DNA of 35,200 nucleotides from Ignavibacteriales bacterium (GCA_003568415.1 PWXV01000280.1:1-35200), one strand, 5' to 3'; shown: positions 23,008 to 34,256, counted from the stretch's first letter. Notes: generated by a model not told the origin, from the sequence alone. Numbers and translations: made by a program.

Positions 23008-23397
23008 ATGTATTATCACAAAAAACATTTTACACTCGAGGAAGCCAAAAAAACACTTGATACGATACGTCCCGACATCGAGCGGATGGTGGAATTAAAA
23101 CAAGAGCTTGATGAGATGGGGTATGATATGTATAAACACACTTTTTTCGGCGGTGTGGGGCCGAACGGTGAGGGATTTCATCCGCCGGAACTTGAGGAGC
23201 TTGTCGATATCATTCAATCGATTGTGGAACAGGGTGTCGAAATCAAGGGGATCGACGAAGGGTTAATCGATTTCCCGCACATCCGGGATAACGGAGAAGA
23301 AGTATATCTTTGCTGGAAAGCGGATGAACCCGGTATTGAATACTGGCATCCGATCCCCGATGGATTCAGGGGGCGGCGGCACATTAGTAAGTTATAA
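23008..23397 (+). CDS. DUF2203 family protein
   Basis: 129 aa matching DUF2203. The N-terminal helix FTLEEAKKTLDTIRPDIERMVELK is followed by a second helix, then the conserved end: VEIKGIDEGLIDFPHIRDNGEEVYLCWKADEPGIEYWHPIPDGFRGRR. The family has no established function. The upstream 140 bp is very AT-rich and is the divergent control region with the hydrolase gene; I could not settle on one promoter in it. uvrB starts 52 nt downstream and may share the transcript. Confidence 0.85.
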   Translation: MYYHKKHFTLEEAKKTLDTIRPDIERMVELKQELDEMGYDMYKHTFFGGVGPNGEGFHPPELEELVDIIQSIVEQGVEIKGIDEGLIDFPHIRDNGEEVYLCWKADEPGIEYWHPIPDGFRGRRHISKL

Positions 23398-23449
23398 TTT
23401 CTGTTTCAAATGACAGATACTAAATAATCAATAAACAATTATCAATTGC

Positions 23450-25465
23450 ATGTACAAGCTTGTTTCATCTTATAAACCTGCCGGCGATCAGCCCGAAGCT
23501 ATACGGCAGCTTGTTGAAGGACTCAAACGGGGTGATACATTTCAAACATTGCTCGGGGTGACGGGAAGCGGCAAGACGTTTACGATGTCGCATGTTATCG
23601 CAGAATATGACCGGCCTGTGCTTGTGATGTCACATAACAAGACCCTTGCGGCGCAATTGTATGCGGAATTGAAAGGATTTTTTCCGGAAAATAAAGTTGA
23701 GTATTTTATCAGTTATTATGACTATTATCAACCTGAAGCGTATATCCCCACAACCGATACCTACATTGCCAAAGATGCATCGATAAATGATGAGATCGAC
23801 CGTCTGCGCCTGAAGGCAACCAGTGCACTTTTAAGCGGTGATAGAAATGTGATCGTTGTGGCAAGTGTGAGTTCGATTTACGGTATCGGCGCTCCGGAAG
23901 AGTGGGCAAGTCAAATTGTGACGATAAAGCAGGGTGAACAGATCGAGCGGAATGTTTTACTCCGTAAGTTTATCGATATTGGCTATGCACGTAACGATTT
24001 CGAATTTAGCCGCGGAAACTTCAGAGTCAGAGGTGATATTGTCGAACTCATTCCTGCGTATGAGGATCGGGAAGCTCTGCGTATTGAATTTTTCGGAGAT
24101 GAGGTAGATCGCATCAGTATCATCGATAAAAATACCGGATCTCCCATAAAAAACAGTGAATATGAAGCAATCTTTCCGGCAAAGCATTTTATCACCTCGC
24201 GACCGACACTTGAGCGCGCAATTGAATCGATTGAAGAGGAACTCGAGAGTCGTTTAAAACAACTTCGGGGCCAGGGTAAATTGCTCGAAGCACAGCGGCT
24301 GGAACAGCGTACACGGTTTGATATTGAAATGTTGAACGAAATCGGATATTGCAGCGGCATAGAGAACTATGCCCGGCATATCGCCGGCAGGCCGCCGGGA
24401 TCCCGACCGCATTGTTTGTTTGATTATTTCCCCGATGATTTTCTTCTCATCATTGATGAATCGCACGTCAGTGTGCCCCAGATCGGCGGTATGTATCACG
24501 GCGACCGGTCACGTAAACAAACGCTTGTCGATCACGGCTTTCGTCTGCCATCGGCGCTCGATAACAGACCGCTCACGTTTGAAGAGTGGGAACAAATGGT
24601 AAATCAGGTCATTTTTGTCAGCGCCACACCGGGTCCGTATGAACTTGAAAAGTGTAAAGGAGTTGTCGTTGAACAGGTTATACGCCCGACCGGACTGGTA
24701 GATCCTGAAGTTGAAGTACGGCCTGCAAGAAATCAGGTGGATGATTTGCTTGCAGAAATCCGAAAACGCATCGAACGGAAAGAACGCGTTCTCGTTACAA
24801 CGTTAACCAAGCGAATGGCCGAAGATCTGACAGAGTACCTTGAAGGGTTGTCAATTAAAGTCCGTTATATACACTCAGAGATCGATGCACTTGAAAGGGT
24901 CACAATATTACGTAATCTCCGAATCGGTGAGTTTGATGTGCTGGTTGGCGTAAACTTACTGCGTGAGGGCCTGGATCTTCCCGAAGTTTCGCTTGTTGCT
25001 ATAATGGATGCCGATAAAGAAGGTTTTCTAAGGTCGGATCGATCGCTCATTCAGACTGCCGGACGAACGGCACGAAATGTTCACGGTAAAGTAATTCTGT
25101 ATGCTGATATTGTTACCGGGTCAATGGAAAGGATGCTTGAAGAAACGAACCGGCGCCGCGAGAAACAACTGGAGTATAATGCCAAGCATGGCATTGTACC
25201 TCAAACCATTTATAAAAGTCTTGAAGAAATTATGGCCGGCACGGCAGTTGCCGATGTGCGAAAATTCCGCGAACGTTCGAAGGTGAAAATGCCGATTACT
25301 GCTGAGCGCACCGTTAAGTATCTGACAAAAGAACAACGGCAGGATCTCATAGAAGAGCTTGAGCAAGAAATGCGAAAAGCGGCTAAAGACCTCGAGTTTG
25401 AACGGGCAGCTGAACTCCGCGATGAATTGTTTCATTTGAAGAATGAAGTCGGGGAGGAAAAGTGA
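23450..25465 (+). CDS. uvrB: Excinuclease ABC subunit B
   Basis: 671 aa, full length for UvrB. Walker A GVTGSGKT is at 36-43. The damage-probing beta-hairpin region is [12 protein letters not shown] (about 89-100) with [14 protein letters not shown]. Motif II is [18 protein letters not shown], followed by [43 protein letters not shown] and QTAGRTARN. The C-terminal UVR domain ([31 protein letters not shown]) contacts UvrC. It works with UvrA, UvrC and the UvrD found at 6228 in nucleotide excision repair. Its stop overlaps the GTG start of comF. Confidence 0.98.
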   Translation: MYKLVSSYKPAGDQPEAIRQLVEGLKRGDTFQTLLGVTGSGKTFTMSHVIAEYDRPVLVMSHNKTLAAQLYAELKGFFPENKVEYFISYYDYYQPEAYIPTTDTYIAKDASINDEIDRLRLKATSALLSGDRNVIVVASVSSIYGIGAPEEWASQIVTIKQGEQIERNVLLRKFIDIGYARNDFEFSRGNFRVRGDIVELIPAYEDREALRIEFFGDEVDRISIIDKNTGSPIKNSEYEAIFPAKHFITSRPTLERAIESIEEELESRLKQLRGQGKLLEAQRLEQRTRFDIEMLNEIGYCSGIENYARHIAGRPPGSRPHCLFDYFPDDFLLIIDESHVSVPQIGGMYHGDRSRKQTLVDHGFRLPSALDNRPLTFEEWEQMVNQVIFVSATPGPYELEKCKGVVVEQVIRPTGLVDPEVEVRPARNQVDDLLAEIRKRIERKERVLVTTLTKRMAEDLTEYLEGLSIKVRYIHSEIDALERVTILRNLRIGEFDVLVGVNLLREGLDLPEVSLVAIMDADKEGFLRSDRSLIQTAGRTARNVHGKVILYADIVTGSMERMLEETNRRREKQLEYNAKHGIVPQTIYKSLEEIMAGTAVADVRKFRERSKVKMPITAERTVKYLTKEQRQDLIEELEQEMRKAAKDLEFERAAELRDELFHLKNEVGEEK

Positions 25466-26205
25466 AATTATCCGGGAGTTTACCGGTACAATCCGTTAAA
25501 CGGATGCTTATCGATCCGCTTATTGATTTCATTTATTCTCCGGTGTGTTTTCACTGCAATGATGCAGTTTCACCGCAAGAATATTGGTGTGCGCGCTGCG
25601 ATAATACCCTTCAGGTAATACAAACCGGTTCAGAGTCACATAAATATTTACGTGATGAAATACTTACCCAGAATGAAAATCTGCGCGATGTGTTCGCATT
25701 GTATGAATTTTTACCGGGCGGAGTGTTGCAAACACTTCTCCACGAGTTGAAATACCAGCAGAAACCGGATGTCGGGGTTTGGTTGGGCAGGCGTCTCGGT
25801 AATACAGTTAAAAATATTTATGGTGTCGATGCATCGTGGCTTTTGATCCCGATTCCTTTGCACCCCGCTAAAGAACGTGAGCGGGGATATAACCAATCAT
25901 ATTATATTGCCCGCGGAGTGTACGAAATGACCGGTGCACGCATCGTTACAAACCTTATAGAAAGAAAACGTAATACCCGAACCCAGACTAAGCTCTCGAA
26001 ATCTGAACGAAAGCAAAACGTCTCAGAAGCCTTCCTTCTTAATGCATCAAAATCAGACCTCAGTTCTCATCCGGTTGCATTAATCGATGATGTCATAACG
26101 ACAGGTGCCACTGTTCTATCTATCGCGAAGATATTACCGGAAGATGCACAGATATATGCATTTTCAATAGGGAATGCTCCCCTTCACATTCAATCGGCAA
26201 TATGA
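25462..26205 (+). CDS. comF: ComF family phosphoribosyltransferase-like protein
   Basis: 247 aa with a GTG start overlapping the uvrB stop by 4 nt. The N-terminal zinc finger is C29-x2-C32 ... C43-x2-C46. The central part has [22 protein letters not shown]. The PRPP-binding loop [14 protein letters not shown] (about 207-220) is the type I phosphoribosyltransferase signature. In competent bacteria ComF helps DNA uptake or recombination of imported single strands; in others its role is unclear. Linkage to uvrB suggests a DNA-processing context but does not prove it. Confidence 0.9.
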   Translation: MKLSGSLPVQSVKRMLIDPLIDFIYSPVCFHCNDAVSPQEYWCARCDNTLQVIQTGSESHKYLRDEILTQNENLRDVFALYEFLPGGVLQTLLHELKYQQKPDVGVWLGRRLGNTVKNIYGVDASWLLIPIPLHPAKERERGYNQSYYIARGVYEMTGARIVTNLIERKRNTRTQTKLSKSERKQNVSEAFLLNASKSDLSSHPVALIDDVITTGATVLSIAKILPEDAQIYAFSIGNAPLHIQSAI

Positions 26206-26212
26206 CCAATTC

Positions 26213-26241
26213 TTGACTTTACTGCAATATATTGGTAAATT
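26213..26241 (+). promoter_or_regulatory. gapA promoter
   Basis: TTGACT (26213-26218), 17-nt spacer, TAAATT (26236-26241). This is the best -35 match in the window. It predicts a leader of about 108 nt before gapA; I see no riboswitch-like fold in that leader. Confidence 0.6.
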
Positions 26242-26346
26242 GCTTGTCTAAGTGTTTTTACAAATTTGTATGTAGTACCCATCAAAAGAAAACAACAGCA
26301 GGTATCTCTCGATCCTGACATTTAGAGAAAACTATTTTCCAGTTAA

Positions 26347-27351
<1,005 letters not shown>

Positions 27352-27367
27352 AACTAAAATCAAAGAG

Positions 27368-27400
27368 CAGGGGCAAGGATGGATTTGTCCCTGTTTTTTT
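27368..27400 (+). terminator. Rho-independent terminator after gapA
   Basis: CAGGGGCAA (27368-27376) pairs with TTGTCCCTG (27385-27393), 9 bp with one G-U, followed by seven T (27394-27400). Confidence 0.85.
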
Positions 27401-27469
27401 ATAAGTAGAACACACTACCCGCATACAAGATGATATTCCCAAACATTCCATATGTAGAGAGGTAAAGAT

Positions 27470-28669
27470 ATGAAAAAATTAAGTATCGAAGATCTGGAAC
27501 TCAGCGGGAAACGTGTGCTGGTTCGGGTTGATTTCAACGTTCCATTAGATGATAATCAAAATGTAACCGATGCGAAACGCATTGTTGAAACATTGCCAAC
27601 GATCAAGAAGATTATTGATGCCGGCGGCCGGGCTATATTGATGAGTCACCTCGGTCGCCCGAAGGGACAACCGAAACCCGAATTCAGTCTGCGCCCCGTT
27701 GCACAAAAATTAGAAGAGCTTGTCGGTAAGCCGGTTCAGTTTGCAAATGATTGTGTCGGCAAGGAAGTTGAGGAGCAGGCAGCGAAATTACAAAACGGTG
27801 ATGTCCTTTTACTTGAGAATTTGCGCTATCACGCAGAAGAAGAAAAGAATGATCCCGACTTTTCGGCAAAGCTTGCCCGTCTTGGTGAGATATATGTTAA
27901 CGATGCATTTGGTAGTGCACATCGTGCGCACGCATCAACTGAGGGAGTGACAAAACACTTCCAGCAGTGTGCTGCCGGTTATTTAATGCAGAAAGAATTG
28001 GCGTATCTTGGTAAGGCTGTCGGCCAACCCGAACGTCCGTACGTTGCTGTACTCGGCGGAGCCAAGATATCCGGAAAGATCGACGTTATTTCCAATCTAT
28101 TGGATAAAGTGGATTCATTGCTGATCGGTGGTGGTATGGCCTATACCTTCTTTAAAGCAGAGGGAATGGAGATTGGCAAATCCCTGCTTGAAGAAGACAA
28201 GATAGATCTCGCGAAAGAGATTATTCAAAAAGCAAAAGAGAAAAATATTAAAATTCTCTTCCCGGTGGATTGTGTTATTGCCGACAAATTTGAGAAAGAC
28301 GCCGCGACAGAAATTGTCGATTCCAGCAATATCAAAGCCGACTGGATGGCCCTCGACATCGGTCCGAAAACAATAGAGCTGTTTAAGAACGAGTTGTTGA
28401 ATGCGAAAACCGTTGTTTGGAATGGGCCGATGGGTGTCTTCGAGATGGAGAAGTTCGCTAAAGGTACAAACGATATAGCGAAACTCCTTGCTGAGACTAC
28501 CAAAAAGGGTGCCACCACTATTATCGGCGGAGGCGACTCGGCAGCAGCAATAGCGAAAATGGGACTTGAAAAAGAAGTCTCGCATGTTTCGACCGGTGGT
28601 GGTGCATCGCTGGAATTCCTTGAAGGCAAGGAATTACCCGGCGTTGCCGCATTGACCGATAAGTCGTAG
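27470..28669 (+). CDS. pgk: Phosphoglycerate kinase
   Basis: 399 aa, the normal monomeric length with no fused triose-phosphate isomerase. Hallmarks are [14 protein letters not shown] (about 15-28), the substrate segments SHLGRPKG and [10 protein letters not shown], the hinge region [11 protein letters not shown], and the nucleotide loop GGGDSAAAI with the end [13 protein letters not shown]. It catalyses the ATP-forming step after GapA. An AGAGG site precedes the ATG. No separate promoter is evident in the 69 bp after the gapA terminator, so some read-through may feed pgk. Confidence 0.98.
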   Translation: MKKLSIEDLELSGKRVLVRVDFNVPLDDNQNVTDAKRIVETLPTIKKIIDAGGRAILMSHLGRPKGQPKPEFSLRPVAQKLEELVGKPVQFANDCVGKEVEEQAAKLQNGDVLLLENLRYHAEEEKNDPDFSAKLARLGEIYVNDAFGSAHRAHASTEGVTKHFQQCAAGYLMQKELAYLGKAVGQPERPYVAVLGGAKISGKIDVISNLLDKVDSLLIGGGMAYTFFKAEGMEIGKSLLEEDKIDLAKEIIQKAKEKNIKILFPVDCVIADKFEKDAATEIVDSSNIKADWMALDIGPKTIELFKNELLNAKTVVWNGPMGVFEMEKFAKGTNDIAKLLAETTKKGATTIIGGGDSAAAIAKMGLEKEVSHVSTGGGASLEFLEGKELPGVAALTDKS

Positions 28670-28674
28670 TTTAA

Positions 28675-28709
28675 AAGGTGTAGTCCAATTTCAAATTGGA
28701 CTACACCTT
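28675..28709. terminator. Perfect 17-bp palindrome after pgk (likely terminator or repeat)
   Basis: The left arm (28675-28691, beginning AAGGTGTAGTCC) and right arm (28693-28709, ending GGACTACACCTT) are perfectly complementary around a single C, starting 5 nt after the pgk stop. There is no T-run, so it is either a U-less terminator, an mRNA-stabilising hairpin or a dispersed palindromic repeat. Confidence 0.6.
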
Positions 28710-28752
28710 ATCTTAATTCAATAGAACTATTTCCGGGTGAAATCTGTTGAAG

Positions 28753-28781
28753 TTGAAATAATCGATATTCCTTATTAATTT
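28753..28781 (+). promoter_or_regulatory. Possible rhomboid/ispG promoter
   Basis: TTGAAA (28753-28758), 17-nt spacer, TAATTT (28776-28781). Transcription would begin within a few bases of the ATG at 28791, giving an almost leaderless mRNA; no Shine-Dalgarno is seen there. Confidence 0.3.
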
Positions 28782-28790
28782 ATTTACCTT

Positions 28791-29717
28791 ATGCGATATT
28801 CAAATTACGGCGGCGGCCAACAATATTACAGACCGAGCTTTTTTGGTGGAGGATTTAGCTTTTTTCCCCCCGTTATTAAAACTCTGATCATCACCAATGT
28901 GGTTGTCTTTCTCTTAATGATGGTTGGAGGGGCGTATACTATCGGTGATACCCGGCTATCCAATATTATTATGCGGTTTTTTGCATTGATGCCGTTGGGA
29001 TGGGGATTCCTGCCATGGCAGTTGGTTACCTACCTGTTTATGCATGGTGGATTTTTCCATCTGTTTTTTAATATGTTTATCCTCTGGATGTTTGGAATGG
29101 AGCTTGAGAATATGTGGGGCTCCAAAAAATTTCTTACTTTTTATCTGATTTGTGGAGTGGGAGCCGGCTTGATTCATATGTTTGTCAGTCCTATTTTTGC
29201 CGGCGTTGCCCCCACAATCGGAGCCTCCGGTGCCGTATATGGTGTTTTGCTTGCTTTTGCAATGATGTTCCCGGACAGGTTGATCTTCCTGTATTTTCTA
29301 TTTCCGGTCAAAGCAAAGTACTTCGTCGGTTTTTTAATAATTCTCGGTTTATTTATGGGTATTTCTGGAACACGCGACGGTATTGCACACTTTGCCCATC
29401 TCGGCGGTGCGTTTGTTGCTTTTTTATATATCCTCTCAGACCGTGGAAAATTGCCATTTAAACAATGGTTTGCCGGCTTTAAGCAAAAAACGAGTTCAAG
29501 CAATTTGCGCTATCATCGCGGTCAGCAGGATATTCAGGATGCAAAATATTACGATATCAAAGAAGATAAAAGTAAACGCGAGCAGATGAAAGAAGATCCC
29601 GGCATCGATCAAGACCGTATCGACGAGATACTGGATAAGATCAGTAAGTCGGGATATCAGAATTTAACAGAAGAGGAGAAACGAATATTATTCGAAGCAA
29701 GTCAGAGACTCAAATGA
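28791..29717 (+). CDS. Rhomboid family intramembrane serine protease
   Basis: 308 aa. A Gly/Tyr/Phe-rich N-terminus is followed by six membrane segments between about 28 and 215. The catalytic dyad is Ser146 in GASGAVYG and His203 in AHLGG. HLFFNM (His90, Asn94) is the oxyanion-stabilising motif and WGSKKF lies in the L1 region. The C-terminal 90 residues are soluble and charged, with helices rich in Lys, Glu and Asp (IDEILDKISKSGYQNLTEEEKRILFEAS), a tail commonly seen in Bacteroidota-type rhomboids. Substrates cannot be inferred. Its end overlaps the ispG start by 4 nt (ATGA). Confidence 0.93.
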   Translation: MRYSNYGGGQQYYRPSFFGGGFSFFPPVIKTLIITNVVVFLLMMVGGAYTIGDTRLSNIIMRFFALMPLGWGFLPWQLVTYLFMHGGFFHLFFNMFILWMFGMELENMWGSKKFLTFYLICGVGAGLIHMFVSPIFAGVAPTIGASGAVYGVLLAFAMMFPDRLIFLYFLFPVKAKYFVGFLIILGLFMGISGTRDGIAHFAHLGGAFVAFLYILSDRGKLPFKQWFAGFKQKTSSSNLRYHRGQQDIQDAKYYDIKEDKSKREQMKEDPGIDQDRIDEILDKISKSGYQNLTEEEKRILFEASQRLK

Positions 29718-30871
29718 ACGACCCCGTATTGCCCATAGTGAAAGATGCCAACAACGGTGAGCAGCCTATTACAACTGCACCGTTCAGGCGAAGAAAAACA
29801 CGTCTGGTTCATGTCGGCTCAATACCGGTCGGCGGAGGTTCACCGGTATCGGTTCAGACAATGACCAAAACGAAGACATCCGATATCGATGCGACGGTTG
29901 CACAGATCAACCGTTGTGAGGAAGCGGGTGTGGATATCGTACGTGTTACCGTTAATGATAAAGAAGCCGCCGAAGCAATGTACGAGATTGTCAAACAAAC
30001 AAATATCCCCATTGTGGCGGATATACATTTTAATCATGTGTTCGCACTTGAAGCTATAAAGGCAAATGTTGCTAAGGTTCGTATTAACCCGGGTAATATC
30101 GGTAAAGTCGATCGAATACATCAGGTGCTCGGTGCAGCAAAAGAAAACAACACACCGATACGTATCGGCGTGAATAGCGGTTCACTCGAAGAGGATATCC
30201 TTGATAAGTACGGTTATCCGACACCGGAAGCACTTTACGAGAGTGCAATGCGTCACGCCGGGATATGTGAAGATTTCGGATTTACCGATGTGATAATTTC
30301 TGTCAAATCAACTGATGTGCGGTTAATGATCGAGGCGTATCGTTTAATTGCAGAAAGAACTGATTATCCGTTGCATCTCGGTGTAACCGAAGCAGGCACC
30401 ACCCGTATCGGCACTATTAAATCTTCGGTCGGTATCGGCACATTACTTGCAGAAGGTATCGGCGATACAATACGTGTATCGCTTACCGATCAACCTGAAA
30501 AAGAAGTCGAAGTCGGCAAAGATATTTTACGTTCACTCGGACTTGCATCCCGTAATGTGGAACTTATAGCATGTCCGACATGTGGAAGACTCGAAGTAGA
30601 TCTTTTTGGTATAATGGAGCAGCTTGAGAATGCACTCGGTCACCTCAAAAAACCGGTCAAGGTTGCGGTGTTAGGGTGTGTGGTAAATGGACCGGGTGAG
30701 GCAAGCGAAGCCGATATAGGGGTTGCTGCGGGTAAAGGTGTCGCAATCCTTTATCGCAAAGGCGAAGTCATTCGACGGGTAAAAGAAGAAGATATTGTCC
30801 CGGCAGTTATTGAAGAAGTAACAAATTTTCAGCCCGATGAGGGTGAGAAACAAACTGAAATTTCTGTGTAA
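29714..30871 (+). CDS. ispG: 4-hydroxy-3-methylbut-2-en-1-yl diphosphate synthase
   Basis: 385 aa, the short two-domain bacterial form without the inserted domain of plants and some Bacteroidota. The N-terminal TIM barrel has VSVQTMTKTKTSD and VADIHFNHVFALEA. The C-terminal domain holds the [4Fe-4S] ligands Cys287, Cys290 (ACPTCGR) and Cys322 (GCVVNGPGEA), with Glu329 as the fourth ligand. It makes HMBPP in the MEP isoprenoid pathway. About 25 N-terminal residues before RRRKTRLVHVG are a variable extension. Translation is coupled to the rhomboid gene. Confidence 0.96.
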   Translation: MNDPVLPIVKDANNGEQPITTAPFRRRKTRLVHVGSIPVGGGSPVSVQTMTKTKTSDIDATVAQINRCEEAGVDIVRVTVNDKEAAEAMYEIVKQTNIPIVADIHFNHVFALEAIKANVAKVRINPGNIGKVDRIHQVLGAAKENNTPIRIGVNSGSLEEDILDKYGYPTPEALYESAMRHAGICEDFGFTDVIISVKSTDVRLMIEAYRLIAERTDYPLHLGVTEAGTTRIGTIKSSVGIGTLLAEGIGDTIRVSLTDQPEKEVEVGKDILRSLGLASRNVELIACPTCGRLEVDLFGIMEQLENALGHLKKPVKVAVLGCVVNGPGEASEADIGVAAGKGVAILYRKGEVIRRVKEEDIVPAVIEEVTNFQPDEGEKQTEISV

Positions 30872-30893
30872 TCATTAAACATTGAAAAACATA

Positions 30894-30928
30894 AAGCACC
30901 TCGGAATGTTCCGGGTGCTTTTATTTTT
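30894..30928 (+). terminator. Terminator after ispG
   Basis: AAGCACC-T-CGGAA (30894-30906) pairs with TTCCGGGTGCTT (30909-30920) with one bulged T, followed by TTTTATTTTT. It lies before the chosen start of the next gene. Confidence 0.85.
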
Positions 30929-30953
30929 CAGCAACATCCCGCGGATTCAATCA

Positions 30954-32321
30954 ATGAAACATACAAGTGTTTCTCTCTTAATAATTTTCGTAGTATCGGT
31001 ATTTTCTCTTACCGGACAGGATATTCCCGTTGAATACCGGAGTGGAACATATATTGTCGACAGGAGTCCGCTTGAAGAATATCAGAAACGCCGCCAGGAG
31101 CTCATGGATCGTGCAGGTGACGGTATCATTGTATTGGTCGGACGCGGTGATGACCGCGGCTATGGTGATGTAGGTACATTCTCACAGGAGAAAAATTTCT
31201 TCTACTTTACCGGTGTGGAGATCCCGAATGCTGTGTTGATGTTACTGCCTGACAGAGATAAGGAAATTTTGTTTATTCCTGAACGTAACATACATATTGA
31301 ACGCTGGACCGGCCCGAAACTCGGACCGGGTGAGGATGCAGTGTCCTATACCGGTATTGAAGATATTCGACCTGTAGACGGCGGTGAAACGGTAATCGAT
31401 CATCGACGTCGTCCGGTACCGTCATGGCAAGAGTTGCTCATATCGTATCTGCAAGAGGGAAACCGGCTGCATTTGATTTTACGGGGAACTGATTCGTTCG
31501 AGCACGACCTGGCTGCATCACTTCGTGAGAGCGTGCCTATCTTGTCGGTAAACAATCTGTACGATGATCTCGTCGATATGCGGCGGAAGAAATCAGACGA
31601 TGAGATTCGACTCCTTCAGAAAGCCGTCGATATCACCCTCGATGCACATCGCAATCTGGCTCGCGTTATACGCCCCGGTGTGTATGAATATGAGGTTGAA
31701 GCGATGGCGAAATATACATTTAGAAAAAATGGTGCGGAAGATATTGCCTTTCCACCAATTGTCGGCTCAGGTTTCTTCTCAACGGTGCTGCATTACGACC
31801 AAAACATCAGACAAATGCACGATGGTGATGTTGTAGTTGTGGATATCGGCGCAAAGTATGGATTTTATTGTGCCGACATTACAAGGACCTACCCTGTTAA
31901 TGGTTCGTTTACTGAACGACAGCGGGAAATATATAATATCGTACTTGGAGCGCAGGAAGCGGTTATGGAGGAGCTTCGTCCGGGTTTATCTATTTTCGAT
32001 TTGCGAAAAATTGCGTATAATTATATCGACTCACAGGGGACGGATAAGGAAGGCCGTTCGTTGGGGCGTTATTTTATACATGGAATAAGTCATTTTGTGG
32101 GACTTGAAGTACATGATGTTGGTTCAGAACATGTACCGCTTCGTGCAGGGGATGTTATTACCATCGAACCGGGAATTTATATACCGGAAGAAGAAATAGG
32201 CGTGCGTATTGAGGATATGTTTCTGGTAACCGATGACGGTTCCATTCAAATGTCAGAGGCATTGCCGCGAACGGCAGACGAAATCGAACGATTGATGAAA
32301 AACGGTACTGCAAAACAATAA
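30954..32321 (+). CDS. Secreted M24 Xaa-Pro aminopeptidase (aminopeptidase P)
   Basis: 455 aa when started at ATG 30954, which gives the signal peptide MKHTSVSLLIIFVVSVFSLTGQ. An upstream in-frame start at 30882 would run through the ispG terminator. The N-terminal AMP_N domain has EYQKRRQELMDR, then KNFFYFTGVEIPNAVLML. The C-terminal pita-bread M24 domain carries the dinuclear metal ligands: two Asp in VVVDIGAKYGFYCADITRTYP, His in HGISHFVGLEVHDVG, and two Glu in TIEPGIYI and VRIEDMF. It should release N-terminal residues preceding proline in the periplasm. Confidence 0.92.
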   Translation: MKHTSVSLLIIFVVSVFSLTGQDIPVEYRSGTYIVDRSPLEEYQKRRQELMDRAGDGIIVLVGRGDDRGYGDVGTFSQEKNFFYFTGVEIPNAVLMLLPDRDKEILFIPERNIHIERWTGPKLGPGEDAVSYTGIEDIRPVDGGETVIDHRRRPVPSWQELLISYLQEGNRLHLILRGTDSFEHDLAASLRESVPILSVNNLYDDLVDMRRKKSDDEIRLLQKAVDITLDAHRNLARVIRPGVYEYEVEAMAKYTFRKNGAEDIAFPPIVGSGFFSTVLHYDQNIRQMHDGDVVVVDIGAKYGFYCADITRTYPVNGSFTERQREIYNIVLGAQEAVMEELRPGLSIFDLRKIAYNYIDSQGTDKEGRSLGRYFIHGISHFVGLEVHDVGSEHVPLRAGDVITIEPGIYIPEEEIGVRIEDMFLVTDDGSIQMSEALPRTADEIERLMKNGTAKQ

Positions 32322-32377
32322 ATAGATAAATAATCTCCAAGCCACATCATCAATCAATCAAAAAAAAGGAGGAATGT

Positions 32378-32812
32378 ATGGCTACAAAAAGCTTAAACAA
32401 GGTGATGCTACTCGGCCATCTTGGCAAGGACCCTGAACTACGATATACATCGAACGGGGTTGCAGTTGCGAACTTCAGTGTAGCAACAAATGAAACATGG
32501 AAGGATCAGGATGGCAATCTGCAAGAACGAACCGAATGGCATAACATTGTCATGTGGGCGAAACTTGCTGAAATCGCGGGAGAATGGTTGAAGAAGGGTA
32601 AGCAGGTGTACCTTGAAGGTCGTATACAGACGCGTAGTTACGACGATAAAAATGGTGTCAAGCGGTATGTAACCGAAGTTGTGGCTACCGATCTGATAAT
32701 GTTAGGAGGGCCCGGTGGTGCAGGTGCTTCAGGTGGAGGTGGTTCAGCACAGGCATCCACTGTGAATGAACCTTCTCAACAACCGGAAAAAGAAGACGAT
32801 CTGCCATTTTAA
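32378..32812 (+). CDS. ssb: Single-stranded DNA-binding protein
   Basis: 144 aa. The OB-fold covers residues 5-108: [70 protein letters not shown] and [15 protein letters not shown] Gly/Ser-rich linker and the acidic protein-interaction tip DDLPF follow. It coats ssDNA and recruits partners such as RecQ and RecO. Strong AAAGGAGG ribosome site before the ATG. No clear promoter was found in the 56 bp upstream. Confidence 0.97.
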   Translation: MATKSLNKVMLLGHLGKDPELRYTSNGVAVANFSVATNETWKDQDGNLQERTEWHNIVMWAKLAEIAGEWLKKGKQVYLEGRIQTRSYDDKNGVKRYVTEVVATDLIMLGGPGGAGASGGGGSAQASTVNEPSQQPEKEDDLPF

Positions 32813-32914
32813 TTTTATTGCATACGTATTTCAATATCCGGCTTGGAGATCCGACAACCGATGATAATTAGGGAACGTCTGGCACAATGTACAGTATGAT
32901 ATACCACTTACATC

Positions 32915-34252
32915 GTGTGCAGACACGATACCCAACAGAGTAACTTGGAAACAGATATCCTCATATCAATAATTGTTATTGTTGTACTGCTCGTAGTGTC
33001 CGGGTTTTTTTCCGGTTCCGAGGTGGCTTTTTTTTCACTCAAGAAGCAGCATTTGCAGTTGAGTGACTCCCGGTACCGGAAAGCCGATAAGAGGATCCGT
33101 GTATTGCTTGAACGACCGCGCAAACTTCTGGTAACGATACTCATTAGTAATACTATTGTGAATGTTGGGATAGCAATCACGGCCGCAGTGCTTGCACTGC
33201 GGCTGGCTGATATTTGGGGAATCAATCCAGCGATTACAATCACCGTCGAAGTTATTGTTATTACCTTTCTCATTCTTCTCTTTAGTGAAATTACACCCAA
33301 AGTGCTCGCTTCAAAACGATCGCTTGAATTTGCCCGTGCTGCTTCATATCCGATGAGTGCAATGTATTCAATTTTATTTCCGGTTTCCGATTTTTTAACA
33401 TGGATTGCGGTTTTTACCCAGAAAGTCTTTCGGACAGAAAAACTCCGGAAAGCGATTTCCGGTGACGAATTAAAAACACTCGCAGAATTAGGAACGGAAC
33501 ACGGTACTCTGAAACATGACGAGAGTAGTATGATCCAGAGCGTAGTCGATTTCGGGGATACGACCGTGCGTGAAATAATGGGTTCGCGTGTCGATATGGT
33601 CACGCTGAAAGCCGACACATCGATCAGCGATGCAATGGAGTTGATACGCGAGAGCGGGCATTCACGCATTCCGGTATATGATGAACACCCCGACGATATT
33701 AAAGGTATTTTATATGCAAAGGACCTTTTACCGTTTTTAAGAAAAGGCAAGAAAAAAGGGAAAACTACGTTAAAGTCTCTCGTGCGTGAAGCACTTTTCG
33801 TACCTGAAAGCAAACAAGTTGAAGATTTATTGCGGGAATTCCAGCTCAAGAAAACTCATATTGCACTTGTTGTTGATGAATATGGGGGTGTGTCAGGTCT
33901 CGTGACACTTGAAGATATCATCGAAGAGATCGTCGGTGATATTCGGGATGAACACGACCGGGAAACCCCGTATTATAAAAAAGTCAGGGATCGTGAATAC
34001 CTGTTTAATCCGACAATCGGAATTCATGAGGTTGAAGAACTCTTTGATCTCCAGCTCACCCGTGAGGATGTGGATTATGATACCCTCGGAGGTTTTCTGT
34101 TTACTCATTTGGGTAAAATTCCGGAGAAAGGGCAACGCTTTAATTTTTTCGGACTGGAGTTTATCATTGAGCGGGTGCGTGACCGTCGCATTACCCGGGT
34201 GCGTGTTATCGATAAACGTGAATTTGTATCTGAGCAAAAGGAAGAGGTATAG
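32915..34252 (+). CDS. CNNM/CorC-type membrane protein (DUF21, CBS pair, CorC_HlyC)
   Basis: 445 aa. The N-terminal DUF21 domain (about 13-190) has three to four membrane helices and the motif SGFFSGSEVAFFSL near the start, then FSEITPKVLA. Two CBS domains span about 205-330 (IMGSRVDMVTLKADTSISDAMELI; VPESKQVEDLLREFQ ... DEYGGVSGLVTLEDIIEEIVGDI). The CorC_HlyC domain covers about 345-435. The family includes Mg2+/Co2+ efflux proteins and, in gliding Bacteroidota, GldE. GTG 32915 is the likely start; no strong ribosome site is visible. Gamma-glutamyltransferase follows after 4 nt. Confidence 0.9.
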   Translation: MCRHDTQQSNLETDILISIIVIVVLLVVSGFFSGSEVAFFSLKKQHLQLSDSRYRKADKRIRVLLERPRKLLVTILISNTIVNVGIAITAAVLALRLADIWGINPAITITVEVIVITFLILLFSEITPKVLASKRSLEFARAASYPMSAMYSILFPVSDFLTWIAVFTQKVFRTEKLRKAISGDELKTLAELGTEHGTLKHDESSMIQSVVDFGDTTVREIMGSRVDMVTLKADTSISDAMELIRESGHSRIPVYDEHPDDIKGILYAKDLLPFLRKGKKKGKTTLKSLVREALFVPESKQVEDLLREFQLKKTHIALVVDEYGGVSGLVTLEDIIEEIVGDIRDEHDRETPYYKKVRDREYLFNPTIGIHEVEELFDLQLTREDVDYDTLGGFLFTHLGKIPEKGQRFNFFGLEFIIERVRDRRITRVRVIDKREFVSEQKEEV

Positions 34253-34256
34253 AATA

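Noticed and set aside
30882-30953. Longer start for the M24 peptidase
   Set aside because: It would include the ispG terminator hairpin and displace the signal peptide; ATG 30954 is preferred.
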